Assembly (NCBI GenBank): GCA_050011415.1
Contig: JBEKJD010000135.1
Location: forward strand, 1 to 8,311
Reading direction: 5' to 3'
DNA: 8,311 bases
Origin: JADFXI01 sp050011415
GTDB lineage: Bacteria > Nitrospirota > Thermodesulfovibrionia > Thermodesulfovibrionales > Dissulfurispiraceae
The translations under genes were made by a program, and so were the position numbers. Positions 1 through 5,674 of the stretch are shown one piece after another. How positions within the stretch are numbered: position 1 is the stretch's first letter; each line of letters begins with the position of its first letter. The notes below the pieces were generated by a model, which did no database searches, had not been told where the DNA came from, and saw only the letters and a program-made list of their open reading frames with translations.

Positions 1-161
1 TACGAAACTATAATACCATTGTGTCATCTACCCTGAATGAAAACCTGCTTAGATGGAAAGGAATAGACGCCACTCTCGATATATCGAAATCTCCGAATGC
101 CAAGGTTATAATTGTCGGTTCAGGCAAGAGCGGGTTGCCTGTTATACTGGACGCCAAGTAG
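1..161 (+). CDS. C-terminal fragment of a probable SPFH/band-7 (prohibitin/stomatin-like) protein, 5' end outside the window
   Basis: An open frame enters from the left edge (codons in phase with position 3) and stops at TAG 159-161, giving the last 52 residues of a protein. The tail reads as a charged segment with LLRWKGIDATL, then SPNAKVIIVGSGKSGLPVIL and a short polar end. From memory, a W-x-x-I helix followed by 'SPNAK-(V/I)-hydrophobic-G-x-GK-x-GLP-(V/I)-IL' is the typical C-terminus of bacterial SPFH/band-7 proteins, membrane-anchored scaffold proteins that oligomerise on the inner membrane. The membrane anchor and SPFH domain would be upstream, so this is a family guess from a short tail. 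It ends 9 nt before the next ATG, so it is probably the upstream gene of the same operon. That the frame is coding is quite likely; the family assignment is moderate. Confidence 0.5.
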   Translation, partial: RNYNTIVSSTLNENLLRWKGIDATLDISKSPNAKVIIVGSGKSGLPVILDAK

Positions 162-170
162 AGAGTGGAT

Positions 171-1343
171 ATGAGATCTCATAAGATTTTTTTGCTCATT
201 TTAATAGGAGTATTGTTCCTGGCATCCTGTCATCCTTACGAAAGTAATACGGTTAAAAGGGCCTTAAAAGCGCAAAAAGCGACCGGCGATATTGAAATAG
301 CCATAATATGGTCCCCATCCGTGTACAAGGACCTGTTTATCAACGGCGTTAATCTGGCTCAGGAAGAGATCAATCAAAAAGGCGGAGTACTGGGCCGTAA
401 AATCAGATTAATTAAATATGATGATTTGACAAAGTTCACAAGGGCTATGCGTTTCGCAAGGGATATTGCGGGAAATACCGACATTGTGGCTGTTATAGGC
501 CATCAGGAATCGCTAAATGCTATTTCTGCTTCCGTTATATATCAATATAACGGCCTGTTGTTTCTTTCTCCGAGGGCCGCAAGTGACGTGCTGACAGGCC
601 ACGGTTTTAGTCTGGTTTTCCGTACGATGCCGTCTAACACCGTGATCGGGCAGCAGATGTGTCAACTTGCATATAAAGAAGGTTTCAGGAAGATGGTGTT
701 AGTTGATGATGAAAGCATATACGGCAAAGAATTGGCTGACACATTTTACGAATGTGCAAACGACATCGGGATAGAGATAGTTTCGCGTAGGTATTATTTC
801 CCATGGCAGGAGACAGTCAACCCGCTGTTGGCTGAAATAAGAAAGCAGCCTATTGACGCTATATTTCTGGCAGGGGGACAACCGTACGCTTCATTATTTA
901 TCAGCCGGGCACGGCGGATGGGTATCAAAGTCCCTTTTATGGCCGGTCACTCACTTGATTCTCCACGTTTGTGGGATATAGCCGGCAGTGCTTCGGAAGG
1001 TACAATAGTGCCTTCAGTCTATGATCCGTTCAGCTCGAATCCTGTAACCCGCAGATTTGTCGATAAATTTCGTTTGAAGTACGGATTCGATCCCGATACT
1101 TCCGCGGCGCAGGCATATGATACCCTCAATTTGCTCGCATATGCTTTCGAGGAGAGTCAAACCACAGTTCCAATAGTAGTTGCTTCATACCTCAGGTTTA
1201 TTCGGAACTGGAATGGAGTCACCGGCCTTTTCAATTTTGATGTCAATGGAGATCTCGTTGACAAAAAAATGTTTTTTAAAGTGATGCATAACGGCAGGTT
1301 CCAATTCCTGCCTGAGGATATTAACATTCAAAAGGGGGATTGA
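171..1343 (+). CDS. ABC-type solute-binding lipoprotein, type I periplasmic fold (Leu/Ile/Val-binding family, Peripla_BP_6)
   Basis: Predicted secreted lipoprotein that binds a small ligand, classically a branched-chain amino acid, amide or short acid, for an ABC importer. With ATG 171 as start the product is 390 aa. It begins with basic residues, a hydrophobic stretch (about 6-18) and the lipobox L-A-S-C with Cys20 as lipidation site. The mature part has the family's typical order: a first strand with IEIAIIWSP, then GVNLAQEEINQKGGVLGRKI, a VAVIGHQES segment in the ligand cleft, and later AQAYDTLNLLAYAFE. Length matches the family (about 370-410). ATG 171 is preferred over the in-frame GTG at 165 because GAGAG at 161-165 sits at good Shine-Dalgarno distance. 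No permease or ATPase gene lies nearby, so ligand and partner are unknown. It could also be the sensing subunit of a signalling system. The next gene starts directly after its stop codon. Confidence 0.85.
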   Translation: MRSHKIFLLILIGVLFLASCHPYESNTVKRALKAQKATGDIEIAIIWSPSVYKDLFINGVNLAQEEINQKGGVLGRKIRLIKYDDLTKFTRAMRFARDIAGNTDIVAVIGHQESLNAISASVIYQYNGLLFLSPRAASDVLTGHGFSLVFRTMPSNTVIGQQMCQLAYKEGFRKMVLVDDESIYGKELADTFYECANDIGIEIVSRRYYFPWQETVNPLLAEIRKQPIDAIFLAGGQPYASLFISRARRMGIKVPFMAGHSLDSPRLWDIAGSASEGTIVPSVYDPFSSNPVTRRFVDKFRLKYGFDPDTSAAQAYDTLNLLAYAFEESQTTVPIVVASYLRFIRNWNGVTGLFNFDVNGDLVDKKMFFKVMHNGRFQFLPEDINIQKGD

Positions 1344-1526
1344 ATGGAATTGACCATACTTTATATTATATCGAGCATTGTTATCGCGGTATTCGGCAGG
1401 CACAGAAAGTTCGGTTTCTGGGGATTTCTTTTTTGCTCCCTCTTGTTAACACCTGTTATCGGCTTCATTGTATTGTTGGCTTCTGATAGCAGGAAGCCCG
1501 GTCCTGTGTTAAAAAAAAATAATTGA
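1344..1526 (+). CDS. Small two-helix membrane protein of unknown function
   Basis: A 60-residue ORF whose ATG directly abuts the TGA of the solute-binding gene. A strong purine-rich ribosome site (AAAGGGGG at 1331-1338) lies inside that gene's end. The sequence has two hydrophobic segments, about residues 3-17 and 25-46, separated by a short basic turn (GRHRKFGFWG), and a polar, lysine-rich C-terminus. The pattern 'G-x-x-R-K-x-G-F-W-x-F-hydrophobic-SLLLTP-(V/I)-GFI' is common in small uncharacterised bacterial inner-membrane proteins, but I cannot assign a function. The basic loop between the helices favours a hairpin with both termini on the periplasmic side by the positive-inside rule, although the lysine-rich tail argues against this, so topology is open. 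It may help anchor or modulate the neighbouring lipoprotein. A run of nine A bases (1511-1519) near the 3' end is a potential slippage site. Confidence 0.7.
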   Translation: MELTILYIISSIVIAVFGRHRKFGFWGFLFCSLLLTPVIGFIVLLASDSRKPGPVLKKNN

Positions 1527-1532
1527 TTTTCC

Positions 1533-2177
1533 ATGTTGACTGTCCTTTACACGCATTTAAGCAGGAGATTGCCGCCTGAATTATGGGACGCGTATTTTCC
1601 CCTGATGCCGGCGGACATTCAGGCCAGGATCAGCCGTTTCACACGGTGGGAAGACGGGCACTCAACACTGCTCGGCAGATTATTGCTGATTGCCGGGCTT
1701 AGTGAATACGGTTATTCACAGGATTGCCTGAACACTATTTCATATGATAGCTATGGAAGACCTTTTTTTGATGCAGATATAGATTTTAATATATCGCACT
1801 CGGGTCGGTACGTGGTCTGCTGCATTACCGACAGGGGGAGGGTAGGTGTGGACATTGAAGAGATCAAGCCCGTAAATGTGGATGATTTTACGGACCAGAT
1901 GACCTCCGAACAGATGGATAATATCGGGAGGGCGGAAAACGCGGGCCTGCAATTCTTCAAATATTGGACTGTTAAGGAGAGCGTGATTAAAGCTGACGGG
2001 AGGGCGCTTAATATACCGTTGGCCGAAATAACAGTCGAGGGCAGTACGGCAAAACTATTCAACAAATTGTGGTCCGTAATGGCGGTAGGCATCGACGGAG
2101 ACTATGAATGTCACGTGGCTACCGAAACAGAAAGCGATGAGATATGCGTTAAGGAATTTCGAGCATTAGATTTTTGA
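1533..2177 (+). CDS. 4'-phosphopantetheinyl transferase, Sfp type
   Basis: Transfers the 4'-phosphopantetheine arm of coenzyme A to a serine of carrier-protein domains (ACP, PCP or ArCP), activating fatty-acid, polyketide, peptide or siderophore synthases; cytoplasmic. The 214-residue length fits Sfp-type enzymes (about 210-240), not the shorter AcpS type. Visible motifs are RISRFTRWEDGHSTLLGRLL near the N-terminus (about 32-51), YGRPFF (74-79), FNISHS (85-90), the metal site GVDIE (105-109; Asp107 and Glu109) and WTVKES (145-150; Lys148 and Glu149) followed by KADGRAL. The key residues are all present. No Shine-Dalgarno is evident before ATG 1533. It lies 6 nt after the preceding stop and in the same frame, so ribosome reinitiation is likely. 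No carrier-protein or synthase gene is in the window, so the target is unknown; a secondary-metabolite or lipid synthase cluster may lie to the left. Confidence 0.9.
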   Translation: MLTVLYTHLSRRLPPELWDAYFPLMPADIQARISRFTRWEDGHSTLLGRLLLIAGLSEYGYSQDCLNTISYDSYGRPFFDADIDFNISHSGRYVVCCITDRGRVGVDIEEIKPVNVDDFTDQMTSEQMDNIGRAENAGLQFFKYWTVKESVIKADGRALNIPLAEITVEGSTAKLFNKLWSVMAVGIDGDYECHVATETESDEICVKEFRALDF

Positions 2178-2251
2178 ATTTTCTATCGGCTCTCAAAGAA
2201 TACAGTAAATCCACGTCCGTATTATACTCCATCCTGCCTCAATTCGCGTCC

Positions 2252-2281
2252 TTCTCAGCGCCGTCCCTAATATGCTAAAAT
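2252..2281 (+). promoter_or_regulatory. Putative extended -10 sigma-70-type promoter of HD-GYP gene copy 1
   Basis: A -10 box TAAAAT (2276-2281) is preceded by the extended element TG-C (2273-2275). A weak -35-like TTCTCA (2252-2257) lies 18 bp upstream. Transcription would start near 2288, giving a leader of about 35 nt with the ribosome site GAGGG at 2314-2318 before ATG 2323. The same three elements are unchanged in copy 2 although neighbouring bases have drifted, which supports function. Predicted by eye only. Confidence 0.45.
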
Positions 2282-2322
2282 GACCACGATGATTATGGCG
2301 CCGTATTGTTAGTGAGGGATGA

Positions 2323-3555
2323 ATGGCCAGATTCAACGTCAAGGTTTTAGGAGGAGAGCAGTTTTCGGAGTTCGAGGCGTCAAAGCTACCCGTGGGCGTT
2401 GTACTCCCTTTTGACGTTTATTGCCAGGACAAGAACGATACGAGTGTATTGTTCAGTAAGGGGTCGGTTTATAGTGTCTTCGAAAAAAACCTGGTGCGCA
2501 GCAACGAAATTGACTACCTTTATGTCAAGTTGATTGACGTATTTGACAATTCGCAGCTTGATCAGTTTCTTTCCACCAGGCAACGCTCCACAGGTTCTTT
2601 CCTGGAGGACCAGATTCAGTTCCAAAAATATTCCAAACAGAAAGCGAACTTTTTTACTCTTGATAAGTCTCTTCTGCTGTCCGGAGCCGAAATAAATTTC
2701 AACCTGGTATTGGTCAGTATGCCCAGCTTTATTCCCCTTGTTATGGCGAGCGAGAGTTCCCCCTCTGCTATCAAGGAGGACGTATCTAATGCGCCTGGAG
2801 ACGTTGTCATTAACAAGTCGGACATGCATTTGTATCTCAGGTACTTGAACGAAAACAAGCAGGTCTCCGACCGGGCCGGTTTAAAGATCGCCAGGGAGAC
2901 CGCCAGGGTCTCAATGGCCCAAGTCCTCGACAACCCCCGTGACGACGAGAGGGTGAAGGGATCAATTGCCGCTGCTAAAAAGATGGCAGGATGCATTGCA
3001 GACGACAAAGATGCGGTTTACAGCCTGCTTCTCCTGAAAGGTGGAGATATGTATACGTATACGCACTCAGTCAACGTGGCTGTTTTGTCCGTTGCCCTGG
3101 GGCTTTCATTTGGCTTGAGCAGGGAAGCTCTGGAGTTGTTGGGAATCGGGGCAATGCTCCACGACATAGGCAAGAGCGCTATCCCCAACGAAATACTCGA
3201 CAAGCAGGGCAAGCTGGACCATGCCGAATATGCGGTAGTGCAAAGCCACGTGCTCGCCGGGGTCAATATTTTGCGCGCTTTCGATTTTTTTCCTCCAGAT
3301 GCTCTCCCTGCTGTTTTGCAGCACCATGAAAAATTGAACGGCCGGGGGTATCCGAACAAGTCGAAAGACAAGGAAATCGCGTTGTTCGGGCGCATAACAG
3401 CGATCGCGGACTGCTACGATGCCATGATAACGCCGCGGCCGTTCAGGCCGGTACAATCGTCATTCAATACGCTCTCCCTCATTACCAAAAAAACTGGAGA
3501 TTATGACCCGAACCTCCTGAAATTATTGATCCAGATACTTGTAAAGATGAAATAG
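2323..3555 (+). CDS. HD-GYP domain protein, predicted cyclic di-GMP phosphodiesterase (tandem copy 1)
   Basis: Predicted cytoplasmic protein of 410 aa that hydrolyses the second messenger c-di-GMP, which governs the switch between motility and biofilm. Residues 1 to about 90 form a compact N-terminal module (LPVGVVLPFDVY, VLFSKGSVYSVF, EIDYLYVKL) of the kind often placed before HD-GYP domains; its ligand is unknown. Residues 100-225 are a helical linker with one hydrophobic stretch (125-141). The HD-GYP core spans about 235-405: YTHSVNV (His248), HDIGKSAIP (His280, Asp281, Lys284), QSHVLAG (His309), HHEKLNGRGYP (His334, His335, Gly342-Tyr343-Pro344), IADCYDA (Asp363, Asp366) and PRPFRP. All metal-ligand positions and the GYP signature are present, so catalysis is plausible. 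No transmembrane anchor is convincing and no receiver domain is present. ATG 2323 is supported by GAGGG at 2314-2318 and conservation of the same start in copy 2. Confidence 0.9.
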   Translation: MARFNVKVLGGEQFSEFEASKLPVGVVLPFDVYCQDKNDTSVLFSKGSVYSVFEKNLVRSNEIDYLYVKLIDVFDNSQLDQFLSTRQRSTGSFLEDQIQFQKYSKQKANFFTLDKSLLLSGAEINFNLVLVSMPSFIPLVMASESSPSAIKEDVSNAPGDVVINKSDMHLYLRYLNENKQVSDRAGLKIARETARVSMAQVLDNPRDDERVKGSIAAAKKMAGCIADDKDAVYSLLLLKGGDMYTYTHSVNVAVLSVALGLSFGLSREALELLGIGAMLHDIGKSAIPNEILDKQGKLDHAEYAVVQSHVLAGVNILRAFDFFPPDALPAVLQHHEKLNGRGYPNKSKDKEIALFGRITAIADCYDAMITPRPFRPVQSSFNTLSLITKKTGDYDPNLLKLLIQILVKMK

Positions 3556-3581
3556 GCCGACCTGCTCCATAATTCGCGTCC

Positions 3582-3611
3582 TTCTCAGCGCAGTCGCTAA
3601 TATGCTAAAAT
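3582..3611 (+). promoter_or_regulatory. Putative extended -10 promoter of HD-GYP gene copy 2
   Basis: Same layout as in copy 1: TTCTCA (3582-3587), 18-bp spacer, TG at 3603-3604 and TAAAAT at 3606-3611. The spacer has changed at two positions while the boxes have not. The ribosome site GAGGG is at 3644-3648, with one extra A between it and ATG 3654 compared with copy 1, which could shift translation efficiency. The second gene can therefore be expressed independently of read-through from the first. Confidence 0.45.
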
Positions 3612-3653
3612 GACAGTGATGATTATGGCGCTGTATTATTAGTGAGGGAATGA

Positions 3654-4877
3654 ATGGCCAGTTTCGCCGTCAAGATTTTAGGAGGAGAACAATATTCTGC
3701 ATTTGAGGCATCAAAGCTGCCCGTAGGCGTTACGCTCCCTTGTGATCTTTATTGTCAGGATAAAGACGGCACGAGAGTGTTGTTCAGCAAGGGGTCGGTT
3801 TTTAGCGTTTTCGAAAAAAATACGATAGAAAAAAACGATATTACCTACCTTTATGTCAGGCCGTTTGATAATTCGCAGCTTGAGCAGCTTCTTGTCGCCA
3901 AGAAACGCTCCGCAGGCTCTTTCCTGGAAGATCAGGTTCAGTTCCAAAGATTTTCCACGCACAAAGCGAACTATTTTGCTCTTGATAAGTCTCTTCTGCT
4001 GCCTGGCACCGAAATAAATTTCAACTTGATATTGCTCAGCATGCCAAGCTTCATTCCCCTTGTTATGGCCGGCGAGAGCTCACCCTCCGCGATCAAGGAG
4101 GACATATTGAATGCGCCTGGAGACATTGTCATTAACAAGTCGGACATGCATTTGTATCTCAGGTACTTGAACGAAAACAAGCAGGTCTTTGACCGGGCCG
4201 GTATAAAGATCGCCAGGGAGACCGCCAGGGTCTCAATGGCCCAAGTCCTCGACAACCCCCGTGACGACGAGAGGGTGAAGGGATCAATTGCCGCAGCTAA
4301 AAAGTTGGCAGGATGCATCGCAGATGATAAAGAGGCGATTTACAGCTTGCTTCTCCTGAAAGTTGGAGATATGTATACATATACGCACTCAGTCAACGTG
4401 GCTGTTTTGTCCGTTGCCCTGGGGCTTTCATTTGGCTTGAGCAGGGAAGCTCTGGAGTTGTTGGGAATCGGGGCAATGCTCCACGATATAGGCAAGAGCG
4501 CTATCCCCAACCAGATACTCGACAAGCAGGGCAGACTGGACCAGGCCGAATATGTGGTAGTGCAAGGCCACGTGCTCGCCGGGGCCGACATTTTGCGCGC
4601 TTTCGATTTTGTCCCTCCCGGTGCCCTACCCGCTGTTTTGCAGCACCATGAAAAATTGAACGGCCGGGGGTATCCGCACAAGTTGAAAGACAAGGAAATC
4701 GCGTTGTTCGGGCGCATAACAGCTATCGCGGACTGCTACGACGCCATGATAACGCCGCGGCCGTTCAGGCCGCCGCAATCGTCATTTAATGCGCTCTCCC
4801 TTATTACGAAAGAAAGTGGAAATTATGACCCGACCCTCCTGAAATTGTTCATCCAGATACTTGTAAAGATGAAATAG
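3654..4877 (+). CDS. HD-GYP domain protein, predicted cyclic di-GMP phosphodiesterase (tandem copy 2)
   Basis: Paralogue of the gene directly upstream, 407 aa, with the same architecture: N-terminal module (1 to about 87), helical linker, HD-GYP core (about 232-402). Catalytic signatures are intact: YTHSVNV (His245), HDIGKSAIP (His277, Asp278), QGHVLAG (His306), HHEKLNGRGYP (His331, His332, Gly339-Tyr340-Pro341) and IADCYDA. Relative to copy 1 it lacks three residues near position 69 (YVKLIDVFDN becomes YVRPFDN), has Cys in place of Phe30, and has a changed block at 57-64. From about residue 160 to 290 the proteins are almost identical. The likely reading is two enzymes of equal chemistry with different input signals; a dosage effect or heterodimer is also possible. 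Function is inferred from the family; whether c-di-GMP or another cyclic dinucleotide is the substrate cannot be told from sequence alone. Confidence 0.9.
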   Translation: MASFAVKILGGEQYSAFEASKLPVGVTLPCDLYCQDKDGTRVLFSKGSVFSVFEKNTIEKNDITYLYVRPFDNSQLEQLLVAKKRSAGSFLEDQVQFQRFSTHKANYFALDKSLLLPGTEINFNLILLSMPSFIPLVMAGESSPSAIKEDILNAPGDIVINKSDMHLYLRYLNENKQVFDRAGIKIARETARVSMAQVLDNPRDDERVKGSIAAAKKLAGCIADDKEAIYSLLLLKVGDMYTYTHSVNVAVLSVALGLSFGLSREALELLGIGAMLHDIGKSAIPNQILDKQGRLDQAEYVVVQGHVLAGADILRAFDFVPPGALPAVLQHHEKLNGRGYPHKLKDKEIALFGRITAIADCYDAMITPRPFRPPQSSFNALSLITKESGNYDPTLLKLFIQILVKMK

Positions 4878-4927
4878 GCCGACCTGCTCCAAGACTTTTT
4901 TCGCATTCTCTTATACAAAGTTCCGGT

Positions 4928-5116
4928 CTAGTACACTGTGCTCGGGGCCCTGAACGAAGTGAGGTCAACTTTATTTTGGAGATACATAGGGTTTTCAAAA
5001 AACTTTCTGTAACTCTTTTTGGTTTCCTCGCTTCTCAAACGGCATTCTTCTATAAGGTCCTTATGGCGTTGCCTTTCTTCCTCTGATAACGTTTCGATGA
5101 ATTGTTCAATGTCCAT
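4928..5116 (-). CDS. Small charged, helical protein of unknown function
   Basis: A 62-residue ORF on the - strand, convergent with the second HD-GYP gene and divergent from the FliE-like gene. It has an excellent ribosome site, AAGGAGA (complement of 5123-5129), six nt before ATG, which makes it a credible gene despite its size. The sequence is rich in Glu, Arg and Lys and predicted helical over residues 2-40 (for example LSEEERQRHKDLIEE), with a less regular end (LTSFRAPSTVY). There is no signal peptide or membrane segment and a single Cys (Cys25). I recognise no family. It could be a small regulatory or partner protein of a neighbour, but nothing in the sequence shows which. No clear promoter or terminator was found. 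Confidence 0.6.
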   Translation of the reverse strand: MDIEQFIETLSEEERQRHKDLIEECRLRSEETKKSYRKFFENPMYLQNKVDLTSFRAPSTVY

Positions 5117-5348
5117 TTTTGTTCTCCTTTCATTTGGGTAATGCGGGTTTCAATGACTTTAAGCATCTGCTGATATAATTGCACAGGCATCATTTCACCA
5201 GTATTGCAGGAGTGTTAAATTTTGATTAATTCCTTCTTGAGAATGTGAGATTTACATAGAAAGAGTTTTTGCTTCAATGCGTTATCGATAACTAATGTCT
5301 GTTAAAAGTTGACTTATTTTCTGGGGCGTGGTATAAAAAAGGCAAGAG
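5117..5348. other. AT-rich divergent intergenic region
   Basis: About 230 bases between two divergent small genes. It contains the ribosome site of the - strand gene at its left end and a near-consensus promoter at its right end. The central part (about 5150-5300) is AT-rich with no open frame of note, no clear inverted repeat and no RNA gene I can recognise. The regulatory sites for both flanking genes probably lie here. Confidence 0.5.
5309..5337 (+). promoter_or_regulatory. Near-consensus sigma-70-type promoter ahead of the FliE-like gene
   Basis: TTGACT (5309-5314) and TATAAA (5332-5337) are separated by exactly 17 bp, matching five of six and five of six consensus bases. The expected start point, about 5344, lies only some five bases before ATG 5349. 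The apparent ribosome site (AAGG, 5339-5342) would then be left out of the transcript. Either the mRNA is nearly leaderless, initiation occurs at an unusual point, or a different upstream promoter is used. Confidence 0.5.
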
Positions 5349-5633
5349 ATGAATGATATAAGCAAGATACAGGGCGTACCATCAGGAACTCCGGAGGTCC
5401 AGAAACCTTCTGATAAGAAGGCTTCAACTGCCTTTAGTGAAGTCTTGAATAATGTCTTGTCCGATGCTGCGAAGATTCAGGACGAAACTGCCAAATCTAT
5501 TGAAACGATTCCCAATATGGGAGTTGAAAATATAAGGATAGAGATGGCAAAGGCCGGTGATGCCATGACCAGGATAATGCAGGCGCGGCAGAATCTGCTG
5601 AATGTGTATAAAGCAGTTAATGAGAATCAATAG
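5349..5633 (+). CDS. FliE-like protein (flagellar MS-ring/rod junction component or related secretion-system rod protein)
   Basis: FliE is a small protein that links the MS ring to the proximal rod of the flagellar basal body and is exported by the flagellar type III apparatus. This 94-residue product fits the family in length and layout. It has a polar variable N-terminus starting MNDISKIQGV (compare the MSAIQGIEGV start of E. coli FliE, from memory), a helix from about Phe29 (FSEVLNNVLSDAAKIQDET), a short break (IPNMG, 54-58), and a conserved-looking C-terminal helix, MAKAGDAMTRIMQARQNLL plus VYKAVNENQ. That helix corresponds to the family's 'KA-x-x-x-hydrophobic-Q-x-R-N-K-L-x-x-AY-x-E-x-x-x-x-Q' pattern. 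It has no signal peptide or Cys. The usual neighbours flgB, flgC and fliF are absent, so it is either an isolated flagellar gene, a diverged paralogue, or an inner-rod protein of a type III secretion system. Family assignment is moderate; that the gene is real is likely. Confidence 0.55.
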   Translation: MNDISKIQGVPSGTPEVQKPSDKKASTAFSEVLNNVLSDAAKIQDETAKSIETIPNMGVENIRIEMAKAGDAMTRIMQARQNLLNVYKAVNENQ

Positions 5634-5674
5634 CTCAATTTGTTATGTGGTTAATCGCTTTCTCAATCGACAGA

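Larger units (their letters stand above)
2241..3570 (+). repeat. Direct tandem duplication, copy 1 (promoter plus HD-GYP gene)
   Basis: The unit starts at AATTCGCGTCCTTCTCAGCG and ends at GGCCGACCTGCTCCAT after the stop codon of the first HD-GYP gene; copy 2 follows with no spacer. Counted by eye, the 82 nt before the start codons differ by seven substitutions and one inserted A. The two coding parts differ by a 9-nt in-frame indel, a heavily diverged first third, and long identical blocks further on. Just left of the unit is CCTGCCTC, similar to the CCTGCTCC at the unit's end, a possible short-homology site for the original duplication. There are no inverted repeats or transposase, so this is gene duplication and not a mobile element. 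Confidence 0.93.
3571..4891 (+). repeat. Direct tandem duplication, copy 2 (promoter plus HD-GYP gene)
   Basis: This copy abuts copy 1 and reproduces its upstream region, gene and 15 nt past the stop codon (GGCCGACCTGCTCCA, to 4891), after which similarity stops. It is 9 nt shorter than copy 1, the net of a 9-nt in-frame deletion near the N-terminus and one extra A ahead of the start codon offset by a one-base difference at the end. Identical blocks include 4204-4294 (matching 2882-2972, 91 bp) and 4380-4486 (matching 3058-3164, 107 bp). Confidence 0.93.

Noticed and set aside
1751..2092. - strand frame of 113 aa inside the PPTase gene
   Set aside because: It overlaps the fully supported PPTase frame and has no ribosome site or motif.
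2290..2322. Possible sigma-54 promoter or GGCGCC operator ahead of HD-GYP copy 1
   Set aside because: The GG/GC spacing does not fit the sigma-54 consensus, and the GGCGCC palindrome is broken (GGCGCT) in copy 2.
2386..2829. Long - strand open frames inside both HD-GYP genes
   Set aside because: They lie antisense to strongly supported HD-GYP coding sequence, recur in both copies merely because the DNA is duplicated, and show no ribosome site or recognisable domain.
2991..3329. + strand frame of 112 aa within HD-GYP copy 1
   Set aside because: It is an out-of-frame shadow of the catalytic core with biased composition and is not preserved in copy 2.
2241..4891. Duplicated region as a composite transposon or insertion sequence
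   Set aside because: There is no transposase, no terminal inverted repeat and no target-site duplication at the ends.
5282..5291. Flagellar sigma-28 -10-like sequence (ATCGATAA) ahead of the FliE-like gene
   Set aside because: No TAAA-like -35 box lies at the required 15-bp distance.
5634..5674. Intrinsic terminator between the convergent FliE-like and GH13 genes
   Set aside because: No stable GC-rich stem followed by a U tract could be drawn on either strand.
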